Of a DNA stretch of 64,000 nt, positions 47,566 through 59,313 are shown in pieces; position 1 is the first letter of the stretch; each line of letters opens with the position of its first letter. This stretch comes from Mesodorylaimus sp. YZB2_4 (Eukaryota > Nematoda > Enoplea > Dorylaimida > Dorylaimidae), in contig JASANH010000233.1 in NCBI GenBank assembly GCA_030248295.1, forward strand, positions 310,001 to 374,000, read 5' to 3'. A program made the position numbers and the translations under genes. The notes under the pieces were generated by a model, which saw only the letters and a list, made by a program, of their open reading frames with translations, was not told the origin of the DNA and did not search any database.

Positions 47566-49500
47566 TTTGCGTAACGATGTTCACCAAATCTAATTTTCGC
47601 ATCGATATTGAATAATTGCGCGGCAACGCAACTGGCCGGGCCACAAACCACTAAGCTCGTAAACTCAAAAAACGTTCAGCTTCTCGTTCGTCTTCGATCA
47701 AAGAATGCAGCTTACGGGAGCTGCCAGCTAGCCAGCTGCTCTGCGAGGCGAGAAGGCAGCAACAGAAAACATTAAAGAAAAGAAAAGACGCGAGACCGCA
47801 CAGCCAGCCACGCTAGTAAAATATGGTTTCAGGAAATCTGACTGTTGCAGTGTAAAGTCATAAAGCATATTGGAAAGCATTTGAGACATGGATTCAGTGT
47901 TATTGCAGGCTGTAGAGCGGCAGTAAAACCTGGGTTTTCTGCCTCACTCTCAGATCTACCACTGGCAGGTTGTATAGATGCGGCAGACACCCACGGTATG
48001 TCTCTCACCTGGTGTAGACCTATGCGGCACTGTATGCCAATAAAACACTAACGTGACGATAACGAGGCACGAGGAAGAAAGAGGCCTTTTCTTATGTTCA
48101 GAGGCATTTGGCTACAGACTGGTGCCTCAGTCAGGCCAACTGCAGGCCATGACAATGTCCTGTACGGTTCAGTTTTCACTGGCTTACTTGACTACAGGGA
48201 CTTCCGCAGCAGTCAGGCTGCTGCAGCAAAGAGAAAATGTGACAGTGAGACTGCAATGACTCGGAAGAAAGCACTGCGGGCGGAATAGGGTTCGGCGGGT
48301 TTGTCAGGAGGTACTTGGCTATGTCTTGTTTCAACAGCCATAGAAGGCAATAATTGTTTCCTCGCAGGCTGACACTGACATGTGCGCAGCTAGCGTCCGC
48401 TATCTGGTCCGCTATAGCAGGGTACCGTGCAGCTTGACATGGTATGCTCATGGTCAACTCTGACCATACTTCACCATTCCCCTTCTGATGACGCGTGGCG
48501 ACTCTGATGCATATGTGACCAACATCCACCAATGATATTTAGCCTTTATCTAACTTCCCCAAGTTACCCGGCAGAAGTTCCCCAGTTACGAATCTGAACA
48601 GCCGCTTGACAGTTGTCAAGACCAATTTCATGTCCCTCAAACTCTTCCGTTACTCCAGTCCAAACGGTACTTGACCTCAGACACGACGCCAAAATGCTCG
48701 ACCGTGTCAGATTCAGTGGAGCATTCTGGAGATTCACGCTCGCCCCACAAGTGCAACCTGCTGGGAGCAGCCAAGGCTTGCTTGATACCCCAACTCTTTC
48801 GGATGAGTCCAGGAACAAGGTCATATTTGGACTACAGGGAGCAGTTCGCGCAACAAGCTTTGGCCCCTAAAACATTGCGGCTTGGATGCGATGTAGCTCC
48901 TTGCGCTCTTCGTTCACACATGACCTCACTGCTTTGACTTGGCCTATCCGAAATGAGAGAGCTTCTCGCCAACTATGGCCGATACATCAGGCCAAGGGCG
49001 GGAAGGTCCCTCTTGAGTCTACTAAAGCCGGCTGATACTCACACGTCTTTTATTGATACTGATCGAAACTTTGAGCCCCAGTCGATGATACTTTTCAAAT
49101 ACCTCGATGTACTCCCATGACATGCACAGTCAAGCTATTTGTACAGAATTGAACAAACCATCAGGTTACGGCTCAAGCGCGCGAATTCAAAATCCTGCCT
49201 AGGACAGAGTTCATGTCGTAGCAGACCAAGTGGCCAACTCTGGTCAGTCTGCCCAGTGCAACGTTGCTTCCAGCACGATACATAGATGGCATAGTTTCCC
49301 ACGGTGCATCTGCCCCACGCTCTCACCCGCCTCTGTGATTCCTGCACGCCAACTCTACACCCGTCCAACATTCGGGGCTGTGTGGGCAAGTGACGTGTGT
49401 ACAAGAACATTCTGGCACTAATCAAGCCCCATTTTTGCGGGAATGCTTTACTCAATCAATCACGTTCGGTGGCCGCCTACGCTCGAGCAGCGGAAGTGAG
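47566..49500. other. EPB41L5 upstream / intergenic region
   Basis: About 1.9 kb of the divergent EPB41L5-Sprouty interval. The first 200 bp upstream of EPB41L5 are presumably its promoter and 5' UTR. The rest has no supported ORF, RNA or repeat with defined ends. Confidence 0.4.
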
Positions 49501-50812
49501 GAATGCGAGAGGCCCGCCATTGGTCCATTGCCTCTTTATTCATGGCTGGACTGGTTTTCATTGAGACTCGGCGGGAGGCGCTACTACTAGCCTCTATTCA
49601 CCAATGGCCGTCTCGATCGCGGCCAGACCTCTCTCGGGCCGCGTAGATTGGGGACAGGCCCGAGCGAGTAGTTACGCTACCAGCGAGGGGACCAAATGCC
49701 GCGTTCACTTATTTCCGCCGGACGAAATTATTTTTAACATCCTGAATTGAGATTTCCACTTATTTTCTTATTTCCTATCTTCCTCGCGAAAGGAAATTGG
49801 CATTTCTATCGTCTTAGGGGCGGATGTTTACTGCCTTTTACTCATTACGAGGGCGGATATCCCGTCTCTTATCACAGCCCTGTTTGCGCCTGATAAAGGC
49901 AGGGCTTAGTGTAGCTAACACAAGTACGCATTGTTGGCACTCTAGGCCACAGCCAGCATGGCAACCATCCGATTATGCTCGACGCGTGGGCGTTGCGCCC
50001 TGCTGGCCGTTACTGTGCGCCCATTCATACTTTTCCAGTCGCCCACTCCGCTCGCGCCCTTACCGGCCCTCGTCGAAAAAATGTTGGTTGGTTTATAAAT
50101 AAGTTTTGATGAGGGAACGGGTGTATAGTACTAATTTTTAGTTTAGTGCAGGCAGACTGTATGTGGGCGCGTTCTTTCCTCTTTTTCTCAACACTTACTT
50201 CCGCCCGTCGCGTAACAGCTGTCGCCTGCTTGAGAGGGCATAATGGCGCTAGTGCACATTTTTCTTCCGTCCCTCCTCGATTTTAGCTGGTCGGTGTGGT
50301 GGGCGGAGGAGGGAGGCCGTGACTGGCTTCCTTTCATTCCTAGTAGTACGATGGCTCGTTCCTATGAATGCGAGGGAGGAGGATGAAAGGAGGCAGGCGA
50401 GAAGGGCACACACACCCCGATTCCGCGGCTCGGCCTCAACGAGCATTTTAGCTAACTTCGACTGCCGTCGGCTTTTCGGTGCCGAGGAGGTGTTTCGGAC
50501 GATTGCTTATGTGTATGTTCGGGCACGGGCGGCTTTAGCCTCCTAAACTTTAGTGGATGCTGTTACGCTAGCTTTACGACGTTTTTATTTACGTGCCCGT
50601 CGAGCGATTTTGTTATAATTTTTGCTCAAATGCCAGAGCCCTCTCGTCTAACACCAGGTAGAGTCGACGATGCTGCGGCCTCCGAGTTAGCTAGCTCATA
50701 CGCCCGAGTCCCCGCAAGAAAAATGTGATTGCTTGTTGTTTTGCCGAAAGAAATCTGGGTGCTTTCCCATCGATTAAAAAGGGTCATCCGATTTTCGCCC
50801 TTTCTTTTCCAG
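49501..50812 (+). promoter_or_regulatory. Sprouty promoter and 5' leader region (predicted)
   Basis: CpG-richer DNA upstream of Sprouty. CCATTGG at 49518-49524 and CCAATGG at 49601-49607 form an inverted pair of CCAAT-box words. TATAAATA at 50094-50101 is a TATA-like box. A TTTTCCAG acceptor at 50805-50812 lies just before the coding exon, so a 5' non-coding exon and a leader intron are expected between them. Which element drives transcription cannot be told from sequence. Confidence 0.4.
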
Positions 50813-50827
50813 GTCGCCTTTCCTCAT

Positions 50828-52288
50828 ATGGCGAACGCTAACGGGCGTCATTATCGGGAGCAGCCTCGCGTTGACGACCCGCGATACAATATTAATGCGC
50901 GAAATAACGGATTAGTGGGCGCCGGAAACGGTTCGGCCGTCGGGAACAGCTTGTCGTTGGAAGAGCTATTCATCAACGGTGTTGGAGCAGTTGGGGGCAG
51001 CGGAAATGGTTACGATCACGCTCGATCGGTAGCGTCCACCCAGGACATTATTCGATTGGATCAGCCCCGACCGGATGTTTTACGAGCTCGCAATGAGTAC
51101 GTGGATGTTACGCGGAGTGCGGCCGATAGCCATCGACAACACCAGGCCTCGGCTAGACAATCAACGGGTGCGACCGGAGGACGCCTGCTGACCGCTGGTC
51201 AAGGGGACGAAGGATTACAACTGGCCCATCGAGCTCATTCGATGCCCCTCTCCGCCTCCAGTATGGCTTCTTCTCCCGTCATGGCTCCGGTTTTGTTGGA
51301 CGGCGGTTCGTCGCGACAGTGGCTTTCGGCCGCGTGTTCTCAAGTCAATTTCGATCGCACTAAATCCAAGGTGCCGTCGAGATCGGCGACAACTCTGATG
51401 TCGGTGAGCAACGGTTGTCATCCGTCCACTTCCTACAAACCACCGCCGATTCCCGGTCGAGCCGTTCGTGTACCGAGTTCATCGTCGACGCGCAATGGTA
51501 ATGTTCTACTTCCCACGTCATCCGTTATTTCTAGTCAACCCAGGAATTTATCATTGAATTCGTACGATAAGAAAACCGGGGCCGGAAACCACGCCAACGG
51601 CTGTTGTAACGAGATCCACTGTCGTCAACCGAACTCTATCGTGGAATCTACCGATTGTTCTTCGTCGTCGCTTATGTGCAAGCACTGTGGGCGATGTAGA
51701 TGCGCGGCTTGCACGACTCCCAGGACATTGCCAAGCCGTTGGATATGCAACAGTTCGTGGCTCCTCTCCTCCGATTCCTTCGTCGACGCCGTCTCGTGCA
51801 TGTGCTGCGTCAAGGGATGCTTATATCACGCCGGAGTCGACACCGACGATTTCTACGAGCAGCGGGACAACGGCGACTGTTCCAGACCCACCACATCCTC
51901 ATCGAGCATTTGGTCGTGCACCCCGTTCGGCTCGAGTAATTGTTGCCTTCGATGGGGTATTCTGGCTTCGGCCGCCATTTGTCTGCCGGCAATTTGGTGT
52001 TATCTGCCCTTGAAAGGGTGCGCGACTGGAGTGGAGACTTTGTATTCGAGGTACCACGATCACGGGTGTCGATGCGATCGAAGGAATACGAGAAGCCAAA
52101 AACAACATTCTTCTCGCGTGTTGAACGGAGGTGATCGAAGTCTAACACGCCGATTGAGACGAAAAAGATCGCACACACTTCCGCCCGAATTGCCTTCGAT
52201 CATGGCAGCCAAAGCGAAAGCGGCCGCCAGTTGCGGTTGCGATCGGATATCGACGACGGGCTGCAGCGCATCGTCCGAATATTCGTGA
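50828..52288 (+). CDS. SPRY: Sprouty (receptor tyrosine kinase/ERK signalling inhibitor)
   Basis: Membrane-associated feedback inhibitor of FGF/EGF receptor-Ras-ERK signalling. One coding exon, 486 residues, starting MANANGRHYREQ 15 bp after an acceptor site. The N-terminal conserved tyrosine motif is RARNEYVDV (Tyr 91), equivalent to the NEY site that binds Cbl-type SH2 domains in vertebrate Sprouty. A Ser-rich middle follows. The cysteine-rich SPR domain spans about residues 284-415: CKHCGRCRC, CTTPRTLPSRWIC, CMCCVKGCLYH, NCCLRWG, LPAIWCYLPLKGC and HDHGCRC. Compared with vertebrates, the CLC pair after WIC is WLL here, and a Ser/Thr-rich insert lengthens the domain. Lack of EVH1 and KBD domains excludes SPRED. 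Orthology to one vertebrate SPRY paralogue is not implied. Confidence 0.95.
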   Translation: MANANGRHYREQPRVDDPRYNINARNNGLVGAGNGSAVGNSLSLEELFINGVGAVGGSGNGYDHARSVASTQDIIRLDQPRPDVLRARNEYVDVTRSAADSHRQHQASARQSTGATGGRLLTAGQGDEGLQLAHRAHSMPLSASSMASSPVMAPVLLDGGSSRQWLSAACSQVNFDRTKSKVPSRSATTLMSVSNGCHPSTSYKPPPIPGRAVRVPSSSSTRNGNVLLPTSSVISSQPRNLSLNSYDKKTGAGNHANGCCNEIHCRQPNSIVESTDCSSSSLMCKHCGRCRCAACTTPRTLPSRWICNSSWLLSSDSFVDAVSCMCCVKGCLYHAGVDTDDFYEQRDNGDCSRPTTSSSSIWSCTPFGSSNCCLRWGILASAAICLPAIWCYLPLKGCATGVETLYSRYHDHGCRCDRRNTRSQKQHSSRVLNGGDRSLTRRLRRKRSHTLPPELPSIMAAKAKAAASCGCDRISTTGCSASSEYS

Positions 52289-53300
52289 AAACAATTTGTC
52301 CTAATTTTACAAATTTTAGATAATTTAGTTTATTTTATCGATTTGCTTTACACTCTGTAGAATGAAAGGATACATTTTTAGGAATCGGCCAAAGAGGAAG
52401 GCGTTTTCTGTTATCGAATGCAGTTTGCACGCCAATAACACTATTTTCCATAACAGCGTATTTGTACGCTGAGGAGTACAATGTCATATTTGGTACAATA
52501 TTTGGGTTCTGTTCCGAGTGTCTGATTTTCCATGGTCATAACTTTTTTGAAGATATTTTCGCTTTTTATGCTCTCAAGGAAATGATTGTATATTTTATCA
52601 TTCCTTTGTTCAGAATTGAGAATGTTCGCCTTATTTTCGGCATAGCATCCTTTTCCCACTACAACCAATTGAGGGAGGGATGTAAGAGTCCGAGCCAGGG
52701 TCCTTGCATTGGCGGCCAAACCGCCTTCGATTTCATCATTTCCTGTGCAGGGCGGTAGAAAATAAGCCGACAATGGGGCGGCCATGGGAGCCGGATATAC
52801 GGCTCAAGTAGCGCCCGTTCTATATTCGTGTCCATGAATGGCATAGACGGCCATTCAGAGAACGAGTGGCGTTGTTTGTCGAGGTGGCTAGCGAAAGGCG
52901 TGGGCGCGAGAGTGCGAGGTAGTCCTACGATGCTGCCCGGTCGGGGACGAGGCAAGGGAGGAAAGGGATGAATGAAAATCGAACCACCGACCAAGCTGGC
53001 ACTTCGGAGGGCTCGAAAAGAAGGTTAGCCGCTTTTAGAATGAAAGACGACTTGACGCAACGCAACAGCCGCTTCCTGTCTTCTTCGAAAGCTCGAGGCA
53101 ACCTTGAGCAGACGGACGTTTGGTTGAATGAAAGATGGGAGAGTGTTTGTTTCCTGTGCTCCCAGGTGCAAGATAGGAGGCGTGAATGACAAGGAGTTTC
53201 CCCGGCTGTTTGTCGCCTAGTGAGTGAGCACACATGAAAGACGTCATCGCCGTGCAGTGATCGAATAATCGTAAACATATGAACGTCTGTCTGCTACAGT
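52289..53300. other. Sprouty-cyclin A intergenic region
   Basis: About 1 kb containing the Sprouty 3' UTR. The frames at 52441-53278 overlap each other on both strands and carry no family motif. No RNA gene or defined repeat was found. Confidence 0.4.
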
Positions 53301-53559
53301 AGGATCAATTAAAAATAACACCCCCATAGTTTGAAAATCGCGCGCTTTAATGGTTTTGTCTGCTAGGGAGCGGGAGAGCTACAGTAAACTTTGAAAGATC
53401 CCTGACGCCTGTGCGCGACTCGTTTCGCTTTTGTTCGAGTCGAGGGACGAGTTTTCAAGACACGAGTTCATAGACGAATCTACTCTTTAGCTGCTTTGTA
53501 TCTTTTGTACTCTTATCTGCTTTTTGATTGAATTTGTTGATAATAACGAGGCGTCCGTG
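53301..53559 (+). promoter_or_regulatory. Cyclin A proximal promoter (predicted) with CHR-like TTTGAA words
   Basis: TTTGAA occurs at 53330-53335, four bases from GCGCGC, and again at 53390-53395. TTTGAA is the CHR word bound by the LIN54 subunit of DREAM/MMB in cyclin promoters, and a nearby GC-rich CDE or E2F half-site is the usual partner. The words lie 165-230 bp upstream of the cyclin A ATG. Hexamers are common by chance, so function is inferred from spacing and gene identity. Confidence 0.4.
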
Positions 53560-56500
53560 ATGGAAAACAGCCGGGCGACTAGGAATGCCGGTCGAAAGCC
53601 GTTAGCGGTTCTGTATTCTTCGGATACCAATCGAGGAGGACCTCCTGTGGCTGGAGGCAAAAACGTTCATCAATCACGAGGTAACAATGCCCGTTTGTAG
53701 TGAGATCAAGTGACTTTTTCACTTGCTCGGTATCGGGTCTTCGAGTCCCCAAACTGTTAACGAGACTCACCATTGGTCAACCCAGGTCTATCTATCTTTC
53801 CTGATTTCCTAAGAGGCCGTCGACTTCTGCCCAGTCGCAGTCGGGTGACATTCCTTTTGTTCGTTCCACCACTGAGGGATAGCTATTGCATATGCAGGCT
53901 TGTCTGGCTTGCAGCTGGAGTTAAAATGCGTGCCTTCCAGATATTGTTTCAACCAAGGCCCCGTTCATTTTCTGCGACGAACAAGACGAGAACGCCGCGG
54001 CGAATCGTCACAAGGCAGCCGTCGAAAAGAAACCTAACTTTTCGCTGTACGATGACGAAAAAGGCGCCGAAGTTATCAACAAGATCAGCTCGAAACCATT
54101 TGTTCCTTGCAACGAGGAAGACGAAAACGCTCGTATAGATTTCGGCACTCATATTTCGGGAAAGGGAAAATGCGATATTAGCATGATGCAAGCGGAAGCG
54201 CAAAATGAAAATACGTTTAATACCATCGATTTTGAAAGTATCGCAGGCAGCACGAAGTCAACGTTCGTCATGTATGAAGATCGAAATGACAACGAATTGC
54301 TCAAGGTGGTTGATTGCGAAATGGCCGATAAAAGCCGTAGTTCGATCTTGTGCGTGTCAATGCATTCGGCGATGGCATCGAATGACTACACTTCGATACG
54401 GACGGAGAAAAATGCCCGTAAAGATATTGTGGTGTTCTGTCGCGATTACGCCGAAGATATCCAAGCTTACTTGCTTGAGATCGAGGTTGATACTCTTGCT
54501 TACTTTTCTGAAGTTTGTAGTGCTAAGGTTATCTCCTTGCAGAAAAAATTCCGTCCAAAGGCCCATTATATCCGAAAACAACCCGAAATCACGTTGGATA
54601 TGCGAACGGTACTGGTCGATTGGCTGGTTGACGTGTCCTGCGAATTCGCGCTCAGTCAAGAGACGTTGCATTTGGCAGTTGGCTACACGGATCGATTTTT
54701 ATCGGTTATGGCCGTTCGCCGAGAGCATTTGCAGTTACTCGGAATCACAGCGTTGATGATCGCCGCGTAAGTCCTTTCCGATTTGTGTCCCGATGATTCA
54801 GTTTTTGAGCGGGCCAAAGCCGTGTTTTCTCAATCAGAATCCAGGTCCGACCGATAAGGCAATTATCAGTATCGGCCGATAACCGAGAACGCAATTATCG
54901 GCCGATAATACCGATAATTTTTGAAAACTTGAAAATTCAAGTTTTATGGCGGGAAATTTGAATTTTGGTCAGATCGCCATCCTTTTAACATGCAATTTCT
55001 TAATTTCGCATGCTATGCTTTCTTTGAAGACCAATTTGAATCAATCTGGTAGCCCAAAATCTCGGAACCGAAGACTATGTATGTTAGTTGCAATATCCCA
55101 ACTAAAAACTCCTCTTCGCAGATGTCATACAATTGAGGCAACGCATGACACCTCTAGGACCAGCCGTATGACACCGTCAGGAAGTGGGCATGAAACAGCA
55201 GAGTTCCCTGTATTTAAATAATAATATATACTGGATTTTGTTGCTTCTATCTTACAGGCGGAGGTACATTATGTGCACATGCACACCCTGGAAACTTGAA
55301 TGAGACCCAGAACCGTCTAAAACTCATTTTGTTCGACTCTAGGTAGGGATAATGAGTGAATTATGCAAAGCAGATCCTTTCACAACTTTTTGATGGCTCT
55401 AGTTTTCCATCCTGACCCTGATCCTCATCCCAAACAGTATGCATCGAGGATTCACCCTCAAACACTTTTTCACGTCCAGATAAACGAAAATACCCACGAA
55501 ACATAGTATCAGCATTATGTGCAATGTTGTGAGATGACTGAGATGTTTATACTCATAAAAAATAGTTCCGATGCAGGGCAAACTTCATGAAGTTTTTAGA
55601 ACATGTCAAGAAAAGAAGTGAACAGATAGACGGACTTAAACAGCCAGAAAGCTTTTTTCTATCCCAGCCCCGGCAGGGTTATCTCGAACCCCAGAAGACC
55701 CTGAAGGCCATCACCATTCCTGTCCCTGACTCCAAATGGGGAAAGACTAACCTTATCCCCAAAATCTCACCCAAGGGTGAATGCTACGACTACAGCGATA
55801 ATTTGTAGTCATAGCCCCTTTTTTGAGTCAGACTAACCTGTAATTGATTGTGCCGCGGGGGCCTGAGAAGGACTCTTGTTTCTGAGTGTACAGTACAATA
55901 ACAATACGACACGAGGCAAAGAGGTCGCCTTCATTGAGAAGCATGCAAGTAACAAGACAGGGCTAGCCCTACCTCCTTCCCATAACCTTAGCCTATGCAG
56001 CACACAGACAGCAAACTGCTTTGGTGCCATTGCGGGCATCCCAGTAAGAAAAGTCATGATCATGATGATCGTGACTTATTCGTGATTTAGCTCCAGACTG
56101 TTCTTGGGCACTGACCTCTTTGATCGAGAATCCGTAGCTCCCTGCTCCTCGTCATAAGCACTATCAGCAGGCCGTATGCTCGCCCTAAACTCTTATTGAT
56201 AGGGAAATCTACATTATCGGCAGCACTAATTATCGGTATCGGCCGATAACCGATAACGCAATTATCGGCCGATATTATTGGTCAGCCGATATATCGGTCG
56301 GACCTGGATCAGAATGTCACCCTGTGTCCTCAGGCCACAGGGTTCTTAAGGCTGATTTTCAGGGGTCTCTGTGCAGATTTTAACTCTTCCCTGGGTAACA
56401 TTTTTTGATCCGCCTCTTCGAATAATCGAGGTCTTATTTAGGTTGTGTTTTCACTTATCCGTTTGGCAGAACGGATTAGAGGCAGACACCAAAAACGACA

Positions 56501-58373
56501 CTAGTTATTGACATCAACATAAATCACACACTTGATTATCGCTTTATCAAACTAATCTGTTTTTTTCTCCCGTACCGTTCTCAGCCGACTTGGTGAGCAA
56601 GATTCCCCCCCTCACCCCCTGCGAAGCTAGACTAAAAGGCTGCACTGTCCAGTAAATAAGAAAAATTATGCCAAAGTGGTGACAGGCCTGTTTAAAAGTG
56701 CCAAAAAGGCTGCGTGAGAAAGAAAGCCTCAGGTGGATTATTTTGTGTCGTCTGGTTAGAAATCGTGCAACCTGATCAGGCCCTCCTGTAAACAAACAAG
56801 GTTCCATTTTTCAGAAAATACGAGGAGATATATCCTCCCGAACTTCAAGATTTTGTGTATATAACCGACGATACTTACTCGAAACGCGAGGTAACCACTT
56901 TCTGATAAGTTTTTCTGATCGATCAGCTGACAAATAATTTTGAAATAATTAGGTTTTACAAATGGAACAGATTATCCTCAAAACATTGGAATTCAATTTG
57001 TCATCGCCAACGGCTTTTATATTCTTGATGTCGTATCTGAATTCTTCTCAATTTGGTCAACGTTGCCAGGATTTGGCCAAGGTAAGACACTTGCTTTTCC
57101 TACTAGAAATCACTACTAGATGTTTGTTTTTCAGTACCTGTGCGATCTAGCGTTGATGGAATACTCGTTCTTGACGTATCTTCCTTCCACTGTCGCCGCT
57201 GCGTGTATATTTTTGGCTCACTACGTAACCGATGGCATTCCAGGAGTAAGTCTGCTCGTTGATGGGCAAGACGGGATCCTGGGAAATAATCTCTCAATTA
57301 AAATTTTTGTTAGACTTGCACCATTGAAAATAGGCTTCTCCAATTCACAAGTAATGTACATAATGCCACTTGCCTATCGATAATTACTCGTTTCCTCTGA
57401 ATTCATATTCTTTAGGATGGGTATAAACTGGAACACCACACGAGCATCGGCCGACCCAGCCCTGCGGGTCGGCTGGGTCTGGTTTTCTAAGGAATGAAAT
57501 ATGAAGTTTTGGGATTTTCTGATCGATTTTATCATGTCTGATGTTATGTGATAACGAAAATTCTGTCTAGGCGTCTCGACTTTTCGTGCGTGAGTGCGAG
57601 GGACCCAGGTCGGCCGATGCGGGTTTAAACATTCCACCCAGGCCAGTAAGGATCCCCCCGGCATGCTAATGTCGGTGTTATTTCAGGCGGTCAACGTTCG
57701 AACTATTTCTGGGTACGACGTATGCGATATTTATCCCTGCGCTTTGGCTTTACTAACGGTGTTCAAAACTGCCCCCGAACATAATCAGCAAGCAATCCGA
57801 GACAAGTACAAGGACGACAAGTAAGTGCTGTGGTCGTCGCTGTGTCTTGACCCTGGGGTGTTTCTGGACTTTGTTGTCCTTGTTCCGAACCGTATGCACG
57901 TGGGTTTATACACAGTTCGATTCTGTGTCTAGCTCGAGGTCCTGCGTGAATACACACCGCATTAATACCCGTACTTGCCGTATGGATGAGAGTCTATCAT
58001 CGATCCAGTCCAAAAAATTTAAATTCTGGAACATAGGAGATCTAGCCAGCCAGGCCCTTGAGCGGGATTCTATGGGGTTTCGAGGGGACGTGGTCATAAT
58101 AGCACAAAAAGCAAATAATGCGCTTAAAGTTAAAATTGAAAAGTCATCTCGCATCAGTGGATCAGTCGACTCTAGGCTAGGGACAGGTCGGGATTTGACC
58201 CATCCTGACTTCGGTCCTGACATTGAGTCATCGGGATTTTCCATGTGAAGCACGCTAGGTAGGTACACTTTGATCTATCATATTTACGATAAAGCAGCAG
58301 CAGCAGCAATGAAGAGGCAACAGCAACATCAGCTCAAATCGATGATAATGATAGCGACACTGATTTTGCCTAA
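53560..58373 (+). CDS. CCNA: Cyclin A
   Basis: S/M-phase cyclin that activates CDK1/CDK2. Exons: 53560-53680, 53941-54766, 56815-56890, 56953-57081, 57135-57245, 57687-57820 and a last exon best placed at 58298-58373. They give 490 residues. The N-terminus has an RxxL destruction-box-like GRKPLAVL. The cyclin fold opens with MRTVLVDWLVDV (the MRAIL-type hydrophobic patch) and continues ETLHLAVGYTDRFL, KYEEIYPPELQDFVYITDD, LKTLEFNLSSPT, FLTYLPSTVAAACIF and RDKYKDD. KYEEIYPPE plus the VYITDD block identify A-type rather than B-type. The final exon is uncertain: the acceptor at a CAG repeat gives an acidic 25-residue tail, and another at 58262 gives a different C-terminus. Intron 2 carries a hAT element. 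Confidence 0.94.
54841..56307. mobile_element. Non-autonomous hAT transposon (1467 bp) in cyclin A intron 2
   Basis: Identical ATCAGAAT octamers flank it (54833-54840 and 56308-56315), the 8-bp duplication typical of hAT elements. The termini are inverted repeats, CCAGGTCCGACCGATA at each end (reverse-complemented on the right). Subterminal regions on both sides are packed with palindromic ATCGGCCGAT/TTATCGGCCGATAA words, probable transposase sites. The interior holds no frame with hAT transposase features (no BED finger, no dimerisation domain). The short open frames are unremarkable. A GGCGGGAAA motif lies at 54948. Confidence 0.92.
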
Positions 58374-59313
58374 GCCCAGCCAGGCTGTCCTTGCTGGATG
58401 TGTATCGAAACTGCAAATGCACTAATCAAGTCCATGCAGCTTATATATGATGATTAAAAATCGGCCCAATGAAAAGCTTTGGATGATCAAAGTGTGCTTT
58501 AGTGAGGAACATAGGCTTACACCTAAAAAACAGAAAAATGCAAAAAACTCCCGATCCCAAAAAAAGTGATCTCTACCATCCCTAGTCTGGGCTGAGTGAG
58601 GGCTAGTGCGTTGCATACAATTTTCATACGCGTGCAGGACTCATCTGTAAGCCGTGAATCGTGGGGTCTTTGGTTGAAAATATTTGAGAATTTTTCGGCA
58701 ACACATCTTTAAATCCCTTATTTCAAGTTGAACTACTAAGCCATCGCAAAACTCCCTGAAACGTTTTCTCTTACAGATTCTGCAGAGTCGCCCTATTGGA
58801 ACCACCAGAAACAATGCCGCCGTGCGACTCGTTGTGAATTCTCGTCCCTGAATTTTACTCATCCATGTTTGTTATATAAGCGCACTCGGTCTGAGGACTC
58901 GGCAGGATTGCATCGATGCTTTGTACGAAGTTTTATAACGTGTTTTATGCAATCAGGCTGCTTGTGTTTTCGTGGACAGACTTATTCGTGCGCGAGCAGT
59001 GTACAGCATTCGATTGATGCTTGGCTCGAATCTGAGTAACAAAAGTTGGTAGTCACTAGTTGATGGCCTCTACGGGATCTCCCGAGTATTGTCTGTGCCA
59101 GTGCGGTGTAAAGTGTTCGACATTTCCTTTTTTAGACCAATTCAAAGGTTGGCGCTTCGGGTGGTGAGCGAGTGATCGTAAGGCGCGAGCTGGCTGCTGG
59201 CTGGCACATTGTGCTCGACGGCCTAGATAAAAGGCGAACGAGGACGGAGTCACGTTTTCGAAATACGGTCAAGAAAACCCGGCAAATTATGTAAGAAAGT
59301 GAGATTTGGTGAA
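58374..59313. other. Cyclin A-EI24 intergenic region
   Basis: 940 bp containing the cyclin A 3' UTR and the EI24 promoter/5' UTR. No gene, RNA or repeat with definable ends. The last 150 bp (GATAAAAGG at about 59225) may be core promoter. Confidence 0.4.

Noticed and set aside
50729..50827. Upstream start for Sprouty
   Set aside because: A TTTTCCAG acceptor at 50812 interrupts this frame, and the extra residues are unlike Sprouty N-termini; the ATG at 50828 was used.
54841..54925. CRISPR-like or regulatory array of ATCGGCCGAT words
   Set aside because: The repeats are short palindromes without regular spacers, mirrored at the other end of a transposon with target duplications.
54946..55221. 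Open frame inside the cyclin A intron hAT element as a transposase
   Set aside because: No hAT transposase motif, BED finger or dimerisation region is visible; the frame is short and of random composition.
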